This document shows positions 35,416 through 44,720 of a stretch of DNA of 64,000 bases, piece after piece. The position numbers and the translations under genes were made by a program. Position 1 is the first letter of the stretch, and each line of letters opens with the position of its first letter. Source of the stretch: Devosia sp. Root413D1 (lineage in GTDB: Bacteria; Pseudomonadota; Alphaproteobacteria; Rhizobiales; Devosiaceae). The notes under the pieces were generated by a model that saw only the letters and a program-made list of their open reading frames with translations, was not told where the DNA came from and did not search any database. The stretch covers positions 248,001 to 312,000 of the forward strand of contig NZ_LMEA01000001.1 in NCBI RefSeq assembly GCF_001425235.1, read 5' to 3'.

Positions 35416-37020
35416 TTATTTCTTTTTCGGCACGAAGCCGCCGCCGAGGCCGGGAAGGCCAGGGAAGCGCGCCGCGCCGCCAAGCCCGGGAAGTCCCGAG
35501 CCGGATTTCAGCAGCTGGCCGACATCGGTCGGCAGCTTGTTCTGGGTGAGCTGTTTCGGCACCTCGGCCTGCTGCGGCATCGATGCGGGGTCGATCCCCA
35601 TGCGCCGCGCCAGCTGCTCGAGTTCCTTGGGGTCCATGGTCGAGGGGTCGGGCATGTTGCCGAGCCCCGGCATCATGCCGCCCATCTTGCCGCCGAACAT
35701 GCCGGCGAGCGAGCCCATGCCGCCCTTCGACACCTTCTTCATCATGTCCGCCATCTGGCGGTGCTGCTTCATCAGCTTGTTGACGTCTTCGACCTTGGTG
35801 CCCGAGCCATTGGCGATGCGGATGCGCCGCTTGGCGTTCAACAGTTCCGGGTTCGCCCGCTCCGCCTTGGTCATCGAGTTGATGACGGCGATCTGCCGGT
35901 CGAACACCTTCTCATCGACATTGGCGCCCGCCATCGCCTTCTTCATCTGGTTCATGCCGGGCATCATGTTCATGAGCGAGCCCATGCCGCCCATCTTCTT
36001 CATCTGCAGCAGCTGATTGCGCAGGTCCTCGAGGTCGAAGACGCCCTTCTTGAGCTTCTTGGCCATCTTGGCCGCATCTTCGGCCGTGACGTTCTGCGCC
36101 GCCTTCTCGACCAGGCTGACGATGTCGCCCATGCCGAGGATGCGGTCGGCGATACGCGAGGGATGGAAATCCTCGAGCGCATCGAGCTTTTCACCGGTAC
36201 CGATCAGCTTGATCGGCTTGCCGGTGGCGGCCCGCATCGACAGCGCCGCGCCGCCACGGCCATCGCCGTCGACACGGGTGAGCACGATTCCGGTGATATC
36301 GACGCGCGCATCGAACGAGCGCGCCAGGTTCACCGCGTCCTGGCCGGTCAGCGCATCGGCGACGAGCAGGATTTCATGCGGATCGGTCGCGGCCTTCACC
36401 GCTGCCGTCTCTTCCATCAGCTCTTCGTCGATATGGGTGCGACCCGCCGTATCGAGGATCAGCACGTCGTAGCCGCCGAGCTTGCCCTCGCGCTGCGCGC
36501 GTTTGGCAATATCGACCGGCTTTTCGTTCAACTGGATCGGCAGGGTATCGACGCCGATCTGCTCGCCGAGCACGCGCAGCTGCTCTTTCGCCGCCGGACG
36601 GCGATCGTCGAGCGAGGCCATCAGGACCTTCTTGCCCTGCCGCTCCTTCATGCGCTTGGCGAGCTTGGCCGAAAGCGTCGTCTTGCCGGCGCCCTGCAGG
36701 CCCACCATCAGCATGGTCATCGGCGGAGTGGTCGAGAAGTCGATCGGCACCTGCGTCTCGCCGAGCACCTTGACCAGCTCGTCGTGGACGATCTTGACCA
36801 CCTGCTGGCCCGGCGTCACCGAACGGGTGACCTCGGCGCCGACGGCGCGCTCGCGCACCTGCTCGACAAAGGCCTTCACCACCTCGAGCGAAACGTCGGC
36901 CTCGAGCAGCGCCCGGCGCACTTCGCGCAGCGCCGCATCCACGTCGCTCTCGTTAAGTGCGCCGCGGCCCCGAAGACCCTCGAAGATTTTCCCAAGCCGG
37001 TCGCTAAGGCTTTCGAACAT
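35416..37020 (-). CDS. ffh: signal recognition particle protein Ffh
   Basis: The 534-residue GTPase has N-terminal N domain (MFESLSDRLGKIFEGLRGRG), G domain with GLQGAGKTT (about 105-113), DTAGR and TRVDGDGRGGAALS, and a methionine-rich M domain (about 300-440; MKKMGGMGSLMNMMPGM) that binds SRP RNA and signal peptides. The C-terminal tail has LPGLGG repeats and KKK. Start ATG 37020; a longer frame reaching 37140 lacks support. Confidence 0.96.
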   Translation of the reverse strand: MFESLSDRLGKIFEGLRGRGALNESDVDAALREVRRALLEADVSLEVVKAFVEQVRERAVGAEVTRSVTPGQQVVKIVHDELVKVLGETQVPIDFSTTPPMTMLMVGLQGAGKTTLSAKLAKRMKERQGKKVLMASLDDRRPAAKEQLRVLGEQIGVDTLPIQLNEKPVDIAKRAQREGKLGGYDVLILDTAGRTHIDEELMEETAAVKAATDPHEILLVADALTGQDAVNLARSFDARVDITGIVLTRVDGDGRGGAALSMRAATGKPIKLIGTGEKLDALEDFHPSRIADRILGMGDIVSLVEKAAQNVTAEDAAKMAKKLKKGVFDLEDLRNQLLQMKKMGGMGSLMNMMPGMNQMKKAMAGANVDEKVFDRQIAVINSMTKAERANPELLNAKRRIRIANGSGTKVEDVNKLMKQHRQMADMMKKVSKGGMGSLAGMFGGKMGGMMPGLGNMPDPSTMDPKELEQLARRMGIDPASMPQQAEVPKQLTQNKLPTDVGQLLKSGSGLPGLGGAARFPGLPGLGGGFVPKKK

Positions 37021-37256
37021 TTTGGTTCCTTTGGTTCCGCAGCATCCCTGCCCCGGACCCGGAGATAGGTAGTCTTGGCCGTTCCTGCCATCCGAAGGTG
37101 GCAGCATCCGCGCAAACGCCAAACCCACCCGAGGGCGCATCGCGCTGTCGGGTGTTAGCCTCCGGGATCTCTTTATACCTTTGCGGGTCCCGGTCGGCAG
37201 TCAGGCGTTTGAACCTGATGAAGTGCGGCGGTCGATAGAGCGGAAATGCGGCCGAG

Positions 37257-37742
37257 TCAAGGAACGCGCTCGGCGCGCACCGCCACCATGCCCTGTCCCA
37301 GTTCGGTGTCGACGCGGAAGCCGACGCCCGCGAGAGCCGCAGCGGCCGCCATGGCGAAACGGTCTGCCGTGCGGATCGCCGGCGCTTCCAGCACCAGCAC
37401 CACCCGGCCACCCGGCTTGATCACGTCGCCGAGCTTTCTGGCCCAGCCGCGATCCGCATGGCGCGGAAAATCGACGTTCACTGCGAAGGCCGCATCCAGC
37501 GTGCCAAGATCGAGCGTCTCGAAATCGCTCTCGAACGCGGTCAGCCGCCCAACCCCCTCGTTCCGCTTGATGCAGGCCGCCACCATCTTGCCCGACCGGT
37601 CGACGGCCACGACATCGGCGCCCGCCGCCAGCACCAGCCCGGTGGCGATGCCGTGCCCGCAGCCGATCTCCAGCACGGCTTCGCCGGCCTTCGGGGCCAG
37701 CAGTTCCACCGCCCAGCGATGACGTCTCGCGATTTCCGCCAA
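37257..37742 (-). CDS. class I SAM-dependent methyltransferase
   Basis: From a TTG at 37742, preceded by AAGGGGGAGTCGC, the protein has 161 residues. SAM motif I is VLEIGCGHGIATG (about 24-36), followed by VVAVDRSGKM, and a FPRHADRGWARKLGDVIKPGGRV-like segment (given in parts) as the later motifs. The fold is a small Rossmann methyltransferase of unknown target. A longer reading to ATG 37853 is open but has weak composition. Runs in the same direction as ffh. Confidence 0.75.
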   Translation of the reverse strand: MAEIARRHRWAVELLAPKAGEAVLEIGCGHGIATGLVLAAGADVVAVDRSGKMVAACIKRNEGVGRLTAFESDFETLDLGTLDAAFAVNVDFPRHADRGWARKLGDVIKPGGRVVLVLEAPAIRTADRFAMAAAAALAGVGFRVDTELGQGMVAVRAERVP

Positions 37743-37984
37743 GCGACTCCCCCTTCGTACCCGCCCAGAACTAGCCCGCCCGAAGGTGACCTGAACATGG
37801 CCGTTGCCGGCTTTCCCCAGCAGCGCTACATCTTGGCCGGGTCCGCAGTTCACCCAGGCGTCGCCGCCCCATCCGGGGAGCTAAACCTGCCTCATAGCCG
37901 AGATCAGCACTTATCCCCGTGCCGCCTCGCAAGCCGGCGACCGCGAACCTTCCTCCGGGGAGTTCGGCACGACGAGGATGAGTT

Positions 37985-38533
37985 GTGATGACCAGAACTG
38001 CTGTCCCCCTGCGGGTGGATGACCTCTCCCCCTTCGCCAAGACGCTCCGCCACGCGCTGACCCAGCACGAGGGCGTACCGAGCCATGTCGAACTCCTGAA
38101 CCTCATCGCCAAGGCGGCGGGGTTCGCCAACTACCAGCACCTGCGCGCCGATGCCGGCACCGCCGGCCGCCTCGCCGCCGCCGCCGAGCCCACGCCGCCG
38201 GCCGACCTCAGCCAGGTCGAAAAGGCGGCGCGCCATTTCGATGCCGAGGGCGTGCTGATGAGCTGGCCGGCGCGGCTCAACCTCCAGACCCTCAGCCAAT
38301 GGGTGTTCTGGTCGCGTATCCCGCCCGAGACGGTGTTTTCCGAGCGCGAGATCAGCGAACTGATCCGCCACTGGCACGATTTCGGCGACCACGCCCTGAT
38401 CCGCCGCGCCATGGTCGATGCGAAAATGCTCGAACGCACCGTCGATGGCCGCGAATACCGCCGCATCGAACGCGCCCCGCCCCCGGAACTGAAACCGCTG
38501 CTGGCGCATCTGGCGGCACGGGTAGGCGCCTGA
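37985..38533 (+). CDS. DUF2087-domain protein
   Basis: The 182-residue protein has a helical N-terminus (about 10-60, LRHALTQHEGVPSHVELLNL) and a C-terminal DUF2087 domain (about 85-170). FSEREISELIRHWHDFGDHA and the terminal REYRRI match that family, often fused to regulators and perhaps nucleic-acid-binding. The GTGATG start region follows GAGGATGAG. Function not established. Confidence 0.78.
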   Translation: MMTRTAVPLRVDDLSPFAKTLRHALTQHEGVPSHVELLNLIAKAAGFANYQHLRADAGTAGRLAAAAEPTPPADLSQVEKAARHFDAEGVLMSWPARLNLQTLSQWVFWSRIPPETVFSEREISELIRHWHDFGDHALIRRAMVDAKMLERTVDGREYRRIERAPPPELKPLLAHLAARVGA

Positions 38534-38560
38534 CGCAACCACCGGCGCACGTGGCCCCAC

Positions 38561-38660
38561 CCCACCCTTGATCCCTCCCCATCGAGGGGAGGGAGACGCG
38601 CTGGATGGTTTAGTGAACCGGCCCCCTCCCTCCCCTCTGATGGGGAGGGTAGTGCAGCTT
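38561..38660. repeat. nested palindromic element, CTCCCC family
   Basis: The region upstream of dapF contains CCTTGATCCCTCCCCATCGA with its hairpin partner and, inverted, CCCTCCCTCCCCTCTGATGG. The leading CCTTGATCCCTCCCC is shared with the element at 43328. Confidence 0.72.
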
Positions 38661-38803
38661 GGCGCTCGCAATCGCGAGGGCCTAGCGGAACTGGGTGGGG
38701 TGGGGCTGCTTGCACCATATATCCGGGACTCACCCCCGCCACTGGCAATTTCGTGTCAGTTCCGCCATATACAGCCTCAACTGAGACCCAGCAGGTCAGG
38801 CCC

Positions 38804-39706
38804 ATGTCCACCGCCCCATTCCTCAAGATGAACGGGCTCGGCAACGAGATCATCGTCGCCGACATGCGCGGCCGTGCCGATCGCATCACCCCGGCGGCTG
38901 CCGTCGCCCTCAATGCCGACCCGGCTACCAAGTACGATCAGATCATGGCCATCCATGATCCACGCACCCCCGGCACCGCCCACTATATCGAGATCATCAA
39001 CTCCGATGGCTCGCTGGCCCAGGCCTGCGGCAACGGCATGCGCTGCGTCGTCCAGGCGCTGAGCGCCGAGACGGGAGAAAAGCACTTCGTCTTCGAGACC
39101 CTCGCCGGCATCCTCACCGGTGACGAGCATCCGGATGGCTCAATCACCGTCGATATGGGCAAGCCCCGCTTCGGCTGGGAAGAGATCCCGCTGGCCGAGG
39201 AATTCTACGATACCACCGGCATCGAGCTGCAGATCGGACCGATCGATGCGCCGATCCTCCACACCCCGTCGGTCGCCTCGATGGGCAACCCGCACGCCAC
39301 CTTCTGGGTCGAGGACGATGTCGGCAACTACGCGCTCGATCGCTTCGGCCCGCTGCTCGAGAACCATCCGATCTTCCCCGAGCGCGCCAATATCTCGATC
39401 GCCCAGGTGGTGGCGCCCGATCACATTATCCTCAGGACCTGGGAGCGCGGCGCCGGCCTGACCCGGGCCTGCGGCACCGCCGCCTGCGCCGCGCTGGTCA
39501 ACGGCGCCCGTACCCATCGCACCGGCCGCAAGGCCACGGTGACCCTGCCCGGCGGCGATCTCGTCATCGAATGGCGCGCCGACGACCACGTGCTGCTCAC
39601 CGGCCCGGCCGAGTTCGAATTCTCCGGCAGCTTCGAGCCGTTCACCGGTAGCTGGCGGCGCGATCAGGACTCCAGCCAGATTTCGACCGCTCAGGTCTCG
39701 GCCTGA
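38804..39706 (+). CDS. dapF: diaminopimelate epimerase
   Basis: The 300-residue protein has the two catalytic cysteines of DapF: Cys75 in QACGNGMRC and Cys223 in TRACGTAAC. It interconverts LL- and meso-diaminopimelate for peptidoglycan and lysine synthesis. N-terminal [10 protein letters not shown] is a family mark. ATG 38804 follows a weak ribosome binding site; a longer frame from 38753 is less likely. Its stop overlaps the ATG of mtaB by one base. Confidence 0.96.
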   Translation: MSTAPFLKMNGLGNEIIVADMRGRADRITPAAAVALNADPATKYDQIMAIHDPRTPGTAHYIEIINSDGSLAQACGNGMRCVVQALSAETGEKHFVFETLAGILTGDEHPDGSITVDMGKPRFGWEEIPLAEEFYDTTGIELQIGPIDAPILHTPSVASMGNPHATFWVEDDVGNYALDRFGPLLENHPIFPERANISIAQVVAPDHIILRTWERGAGLTRACGTAACAALVNGARTHRTGRKATVTLPGGDLVIEWRADDHVLLTGPAEFEFSGSFEPFTGSWRRDQDSSQISTAQVSA

Positions 39707-40971
39707 TGTCCATCGAAACCCTGACCTTCGGCTGCCGCCTCAACGCCTATGAAGGCGAAGTGATGAAGGCCGAGGCGGAAAAGGCCGGACTCGACAACAC
39801 CATCATCATCAACACCTGCGCCGTAACCTCCGAAGCGGTCAGGCAGGCCAAGCAAGCCATCCGCAAGGCCAAGCGCGACAATCCCGAGCGCCGCATCATC
39901 GTCACCGGCTGCGCCGCGCAGACCGAGGCCCGCAGCTTCGGCGATATGGCCGAGGTCGACCTGGTCATCGGCAATGCCGACAAGCTGAAGGCGGAAAGCT
40001 ATGCTCCCATAGCATTCGGCTTGCCGCTCAACGACAAGGTGCAGGTCAACGACATCATGAGCGTGCGCGAAACCGCCGCGCACCTGATCGAGGGCATGGA
40101 TGGCCGGGCCCGCGCCTTCGTCCAGGTGCAGAACGGCTGCGACCATCGCTGCACCTTCTGCATCATCCCGTTTGGCCGCGGGCCGTCGCGCTCGGTGCCG
40201 ATGGGTCTCGTGGTCGAGCAGATCAAGAAGCTGGTCGGCAACGGTTATCGCGAGGTCGTGCTCACCGGCGTCGATATCACCTCTTACGGCCCCGACCTGC
40301 CGGGCACCCCGACGCTGGGCAAGCTCACCCAGCAGATCCTCCGCCACGTCCCCGACCTGCCGCGGCTGCGCATTTCGTCGATCGATTCGATCGAGGCCGA
40401 CCCGGCCTTCTATGACGCCATAGCGTCCGACCGCCGACTGATGCCGCATCTGCATCTCAGCCTGCAGTCCGGCGACGACATGATTTTGAAGCGCATGAAG
40501 CGCCGCCACTCGCGCAGCGAGGCGCTGGAGGTGGTGGCAAAGCTCCGCTCGCTCCGCCCCGATATCGTCTTCGGCGCCGACATCATCGCCGGCTTCCCCA
40601 CCGAGACCGACGAGATGTTCGAGAACTCGCTGAGCTTCGTCACCGAGGCCGAACTCACTTACCTGCACGTCTTCCCCTATAGCCCGCGTCCCGGCACGCC
40701 TGCGGCGCGCATGCCGCAGGTCGATGGACGGACCGCCAGGGCGCGCGCCGCGCAGCTCCGCGCCGTCGGTGAAACCCAGTACGAGAAGCTGGCGCTGTCC
40801 CGCATCGGCATGGTCGAGAACGTGCTGATCGAAAAGGACGGCATCGGCCGGCAGGAGCAGTTCGTCACCTGTTCATTGCCGGGTCATCTGCCGGGAGAAA
40901 TCGTACCCGCCCGTATTACCCATTTCGCCAATGGCAACCTCGTCGGCGAAGCACTGAGGTCCGCAGCCTGA
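39706..40971 (+). CDS. mtaB: tRNA t6A37 methylthiotransferase MtaB
   Basis: The 421-residue radical-SAM enzyme carries an N-terminal methylthiotransferase domain (Cys10 in TFGCRLN, NTCAVT, TGCAAQ), a radical-SAM CxxxCxxC (GCDHRCTFCIIP, about 143-154) and a C-terminal TRAM-like region. It adds a methylthio group to t6A37 in ANN-decoding tRNAs. It is coupled to dapF and ftsY by one-base overlaps; this dapF-mtaB-ftsY order is typical of Hyphomicrobiales. Confidence 0.94.
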   Translation: MSIETLTFGCRLNAYEGEVMKAEAEKAGLDNTIIINTCAVTSEAVRQAKQAIRKAKRDNPERRIIVTGCAAQTEARSFGDMAEVDLVIGNADKLKAESYAPIAFGLPLNDKVQVNDIMSVRETAAHLIEGMDGRARAFVQVQNGCDHRCTFCIIPFGRGPSRSVPMGLVVEQIKKLVGNGYREVVLTGVDITSYGPDLPGTPTLGKLTQQILRHVPDLPRLRISSIDSIEADPAFYDAIASDRRLMPHLHLSLQSGDDMILKRMKRRHSRSEALEVVAKLRSLRPDIVFGADIIAGFPTETDEMFENSLSFVTEAELTYLHVFPYSPRPGTPAARMPQVDGRTARARAAQLRAVGETQYEKLALSRIGMVENVLIEKDGIGRQEQFVTCSLPGHLPGEIVPARITHFANGNLVGEALRSAA

Positions 40972-42608
40972 TGGCCGAGCAAAAGAAAAAAGGCTTCTTC
41001 CAGCGCCTGTTCGGCGGCGGCGACAAGCCAGCTCCGACCCCGCCGCCGGAGCACAGCGTCGCCGAGGAACTTGAAGCCGACATCGTCCTCGACGAAGTGG
41101 TCGAAGCCGCTCCGCTGGTGCTGCCGCCCGATCAGGAGATCGCTCTCGAAGAGGCGATGCACGAGGCCGGCCTGCTGATCACGCCGGACGCGCCGCCGGC
41201 GCCGCCGGAGCCGCCTGCCGAGCCCGAGCCCACCGTCGAGGACGAGCTGGTCGCCGACATCATCCTCGACGACATCGTCGAGGCCGCGCCGCTGGTCCTG
41301 CCACCCGACCAAGAGATCGCTCTCGAGGAGGCGATGCACGAGGCCGGCGAGCTGGTCACGCCCGAGGCGCCGCCGGCCCCGCCCGAGCCGCCGGCTGAGC
41401 CCGAGCCGTCCGTCGAAGACGAACTCGTCGCCGACATCATCCTCGATGACATCGTCGAGGCCGCGCCACTCGTCCTGCCGCCCGATCAGGAGATCGCCCT
41501 CGAGGAGGCGCTGCACGAAGCCGGCCAGACCATTGAAGGTCCACCGACCGATACCGGCTCCGAGCCGCCGGCCGGCCCACCTGAGGCCACCCCCGCTTAT
41601 ATCGAAGAGGTCGAGGAGCAGCAGGCGCCCGAACCGGCGCCGGTTCTGCCGGTCCCGGTCCCCGCCGCTCCCGCCGAACCGCCGAAAAAGCAGAATTGGC
41701 TGCAGCGCCTCGCCTCCGGGCTGAAGCGTTCCTCCGATCAGCTCACCGGTTCGATCGCCGCGGTCTTCACCAAGAAGAAGCTCGATCAGGCGATGCTCGA
41801 TGACCTCGAGGACATCCTGATCCAGTCCGATTTCGGCGTCGACATGGCGACCGACGTCACCGAGGCGCTGCGCCGCGACCGCTTCGATCGCGACATCAGT
41901 TCCGACGAAGTGCGCGACGTGCTGGCGACTGAGATCGTCAAGGTGCTGGAGCCGGTGGCCCAGCCGCTGCTCATCGATGCCGGCACCAAACCCTACGTCA
42001 TCCTGATGGTCGGAGTGAACGGCACCGGCAAGACCACCACCATCGGCAAGCTCGCGAGCCTCTATGGCGCGCAAGGCAAGAGGGTGATGCTCGCCGCCGG
42101 CGATACCTTCCGCGCCGCGGCCATCGAGCAGCTGCAGGTCTGGGGCGAGCGCACCGGCGCTCCGGTCGTCACCAAGCCCGCCGGCTCCGACGCCTCCGGC
42201 CTCGCCTACGAGGCAGTGGAGCGCGCTAAGGCCGAGGGCGCCGACATCCTGATCATCGATACCGCCGGCCGGCTGCAGAACCGCGACGAGCTGATGAGCG
42301 AGCTCGAAAAGATCATCCGCGTCATCAAGAAGGTCGAACCGTCGGCGCCGCATGCGACGCTTCTCACCCTCGACGCTACTACCGGCCAGAACGCCCTTAA
42401 TCAGGTCGAAATCTTCGGCAAACGTGCCGGCGTCACCGGCCTGGTGATGACCAAGCTCGATGGCACGGCGCGCGGCGGCATTCTCGTCGCCATTGCTCGC
42501 AAGTTCGCCCTGCCCGTGCACTTCATCGGTGTCGGTGAAGGCGTCGACAATCTAGAGGCGTTCGCAGCGCGCGACTTCGCCGCCGCGATCGCAAGGACCG
42601 CAGAATGA
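40971..42608 (+). CDS. ftsY: signal recognition particle receptor FtsY with repeated acidic N-domain
   Basis: The 545-residue protein has a basic N-terminal tip (KKKGFFQRLFGGG), then an acidic A-domain made of nearly three copies of a 59-residue unit (30-88, 89-147, 148 to about 185), a linker rich in Pro/Glu, and an NG GTPase domain (about 235-545) with VGVNGTGKTT (about 345) and DTAGRLQN. It receives SRP-ribosome complexes at the inner membrane. Coupled by overlap to mtaB and to yciB downstream. Confidence 0.95.
   Translation: MAEQKKKGFFQRLFGGGDKPAPTPPPEHSVAEELEADIVLDEVVEAAPLVLPPDQEIALEEAMHEAGLLITPDAPPAPPEPPAEPEPTVEDELVADIILDDIVEAAPLVLPPDQEIALEEAMHEAGELVTPEAPPAPPEPPAEPEPSVEDELVADIILDDIVEAAPLVLPPDQEIALEEALHEAGQTIEGPPTDTGSEPPAGPPEATPAYIEEVEEQQAPEPAPVLPVPVPAAPAEPPKKQNWLQRLASGLKRSSDQLTGSIAAVFTKKKLDQAMLDDLEDILIQSDFGVDMATDVTEALRRDRFDRDISSDEVRDVLATEIVKVLEPVAQPLLIDAGTKPYVILMVGVNGTGKTTTIGKLASLYGAQGKRVMLAAGDTFRAAAIEQLQVWGERTGAPVVTKPAGSDASGLAYEAVERAKAEGADILIIDTAGRLQNRDELMSELEKIIRVIKKVEPSAPHATLLTLDATTGQNALNQVEIFGKRAGVTGLVMTKLDGTARGGILVAIARKFALPVHFIGVGEGVDNLEAFAARDFAAAIARTAE
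41058..41525. repeat. 177-bp tandem repeat inside ftsY
   Basis: Unit starts are at 41058, 41235 and 41412. The third copy is partial. Each unit codes VEDELVADIILDD-like, then AAPLVLPPDQEIALEEAMHE, then a Pro/Glu-rich spacer. Copies 2 and 3 are nearly identical in protein; DNA differences at third codon positions show that they are not a very recent duplication. Confidence 0.93.
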
Positions 42609-43306
42609 CCGAAGAGACCAAAGACGCCGAAGTGAACTGGGCGGAGCTGCGTCCGCAGCTGATCCGCATCGGGCTGGAGATCGGCCCGCTGCTGATCTTC
42701 TTTATCTGCACCACGTTCGGTGAGAGCTGGCTCGATGCCAGCCCGGCGCTGCGCTCGATGTTTGCGAGCCCGATCATCTTCGCCACCGCGCCGTTCATGG
42801 TCGCCATGGTGATCTCGCTGGGGATTTCCTGGCTGGTGTTCAAGCGCGTCGCGGTGATGCCGCTGGTGACGCTGATCGTCGTCCTGATCTTCGGCACGCT
42901 GACCCTGCTGCTGCAGGATTCGATGTTCATCAAGATCAAGCCGACCATCGTCAACTCGCTGTTCGGCGCCACCCTGCTCGGCGGGCTGGTGTTCGGCCAG
43001 TCGCTGCTGAAATACGTGTTCGGCGAGGTCTACCACCTGCAGCCCAAGGGCTGGCAGGTGATGACCATGCGCTGGGGGCTGTTCTTCTTCCTCCTCGCTG
43101 CGCTGAACGAGTTCGCCTGGCGCGGCTCGAGCCTGTTCTTCACCGACCCTGACGCGGCCGACAAGTTCTATGCCGGCTTCAAGCTCTGGGCGGTGATGCC
43201 GATCACCATCGTCTTCTCGATGATGCAGCTGCCGCTCCTCACCAAGTATGCCGCCGACCCCAAGCAGCCCATCGAGGTCATCCCCCCGATGGACCCGCTG
43301 CCTTGA
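42605..43306 (+). CDS. yciB: inner-membrane-spanning protein YciB (IspZ, septation protein A family)
   Basis: The 233-residue protein has about six membrane helices, and the motifs ELGP-type EIGPLLIFFI near the N-terminus and NEFAWRGS (about 164-171) fit YciB/IspZ. It acts in envelope integrity and cell shape and is conventionally linked to septation. It starts within the last four bases of ftsY, so translation is coupled. Confidence 0.92.
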   Translation: MTEETKDAEVNWAELRPQLIRIGLEIGPLLIFFICTTFGESWLDASPALRSMFASPIIFATAPFMVAMVISLGISWLVFKRVAVMPLVTLIVVLIFGTLTLLLQDSMFIKIKPTIVNSLFGATLLGGLVFGQSLLKYVFGEVYHLQPKGWQVMTMRWGLFFFLLAALNEFAWRGSSLFFTDPDAADKFYAGFKLWAVMPITIVFSMMQLPLLTKYAADPKQPIEVIPPMDPLP

Positions 43307-43327
43307 TTTCTCAGACGCCGGTGGCTG

Positions 43328-43372
43328 TGGCCCCCCACCCTTGATCCCTCCCCGCAAGGGGGAGGGAGGAGT
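43328..43372. repeat. single arm of the CTCCCC repeat family
   Basis: ACCCTTGATCCCTCCCCGCA forms a hairpin with AGGGGGAGGGAGG. The same lead-in is found at 38561. Confidence 0.7.
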
Positions 43373-43412
43373 ACGATGCATTGCTGAAAGTCGACCCGAC
43401 CGCTTGCTTCCA

Positions 43413-43825
43413 CTATGCATCAGGCACGCGCTCCTGCTGCGGCTCGGAATCCGCGTCATAGATCGGATCGCCCGACAGCGTGGTGATGCGGGTGATGCCA
43501 TAGGCCGGGGTCTTGTAGCCGTCTGCTCCGGCATGACGTAGCGATCCGCGGCGAACAGCCCGTCGGCATCGATCCTGACGAAGCCCTGGTGCACCAGGCG
43601 GTCGCGGACCTCCTCGGGCACATTGTCGTCGGTGAAGGCTCGAGCGATCACGTCGAACAGCGTATCGTCGGTCCGCCGGCCGGAGGTCCCGCTCGCCTCG
43701 ACTTCCGGGGTATCGGGATCATCGTCACCGAACTGCACCCAATCGACCTTGCCGATCTCATGGTGCTCGCGGTCGAACACGCGCATGCCCTGCTCGACGA
43801 AACGCAGGCTGGAACTGGTTTGCAT
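43413..43825 (-). pseudogene. DUF2171/PRC-barrel-like gene with a single-base frameshift
   Basis: From ATG 43825 the frame reads MQTSSSLRFVEQGMRVFDRE and then a DUF2171-type segment (GKVDWVQFGDD..). It runs well as far as AADRYVMPEQ, then loses coherence. The adjacent frame resumes exactly there with DGYKTPAYGITRITTLSGDP and ends naturally at TAG (43413-43415). One missing base near 43521-43530 explains both halves. If it is genuine, the gene is broken near residue 100 of about 137; a sequencing error is equally possible. DUF2171 proteins of this type are common stress-related small proteins. Confidence 0.7.
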
Positions 43826-43844
43826 GGTGTCTCTCCTCAGTTGA

Positions 43845-43887
43845 GCGCTTTCAGGAAAAGTTGCAGACTTTTCCGGTTCGAAAGCGC
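43845..43887. repeat. dispersed palindrome, copy 3
   Basis: GCGCTTTC (43845-43852) pairs with GAAAGCGC (43880-43887) around AGGAAAAGTTGCAGACTTTT. This copy has the most regular outer stem and lies between the frameshifted gene and ccmG. Confidence 0.85.
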
Positions 43888-44010
43888 GATGAATCAAAGA
43901 CGTGGAGCGTTTCGTCGTTCACCAGAACGTCGAAATGCTCCTGCGCCGCTTGAGGCGGTAGAGGAAGAATGTGCGTTGGTCGGCGGAAGTTCCCGACCTT
44001 AGCCGTTGGT

Positions 44011-44550
44011 TCAGCCCGCTTTGGCCTTCTCGATCGCCGGGATCACTTCCCTTTCCAGCGAATCCGGCGAGATCGGCCCGACGTGCTTGAAGGTGATCAC
44101 CCCCGCCGCATTGACGACGAAGGTCTCCGGCACGCCATAGACGCCCCAGTCGATCGACACCCGGTTGTCGGCGTCACCGCCGATCCGCTGGTACGGGTTG
44201 CCCAGTTCGGTGAGGAACGCCACCGCGTTTTCCGGCGCATCCTTCTGGTTGATGCCGAAGATGCGCACTCCGGTCTCGGCCTTGAGCCGCTCGAGCAGCG
44301 GATGTTCCTCGCGGCACGGAATACACCAGCTGGCGAACACGTTGACCACTGTCACCTCGCCCTCGAGCGTGGCGGTATCGAACCCCTCGACCCCGGTGCC
44401 GGCCACCGCCGGCAAGGCAAAGGCCGGCGCTGGCTTGTTGATCAGCACCGAGCGCACCAGGCTGGGGTCGCGATCCATGTTCAGCGCGAACACCGCAACC
44501 AATCCCACCAGCAGCAGCAGCGGCAAGACCGCGAGGAGAATACGCTTCAA
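44011..44550 (-). CDS. ccmG: CcmG/DsbE cytochrome c maturation thiol oxidoreductase
   Basis: The 179-residue protein has an N-terminal anchor (about 4-22) and a thioredoxin fold with FASWCIPC (about 73-80) and YGVPETFVV, the cis-Pro loop typical of CcmG. It reduces apocytochrome c cysteines for haem attachment in the periplasm. Start is a TTG at 44550 overlapping the ccmD stop (TTGA), which implies coupling. Last gene of the ccmABCDG run. Confidence 0.92.
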   Translation of the reverse strand: MKRILLAVLPLLLLVGLVAVFALNMDRDPSLVRSVLINKPAPAFALPAVAGTGVEGFDTATLEGEVTVVNVFASWCIPCREEHPLLERLKAETGVRIFGINQKDAPENAVAFLTELGNPYQRIGGDADNRVSIDWGVYGVPETFVVNAAGVITFKHVGPISPDSLEREVIPAIEKAKAG

Positions 44551-44720
44551 CGCTTGCTCTCGTCCGAACGGCGGCGGATGCCCGCCTTGTCGAGCGCCTT
44601 GAGCCGGGCATCGACCCTGACCGAGTCCCAGACCACATAGGCGACCAGCGCCACTGTCAGCACTGCCACCCCGACATAGGCCCAGGCGATGAATTCGATA
44701 TGCGCGCCATCTCCGATCAC
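44547..44720 (-). CDS. ccmD: haem exporter subunit CcmD
   Basis: The 57-residue product has one membrane helix (about 7-30, EFIAWAYVGVAVLTVALVAY) and a basic C-terminal tail, the size and layout of CcmD, which helps to release holo-CcmE from CcmABC. GTG 44720 overlaps the ccmC stop by four bases, and its own stop overlaps the ccmG start. Most gene finders would need the non-ATG starts. Confidence 0.88.
   Translation of the reverse strand: MIGDGAHIEFIAWAYVGVAVLTVALVAYVVWDSVRVDARLKALDKAGIRRRSDESKR

Noticed and set aside
43825-43897. Extension of the frameshifted gene upstream to 43897
   Set aside because: The added residues fall in the palindromic repeat and have no protein-like pattern; ATG 43825 starts the conserved segment.
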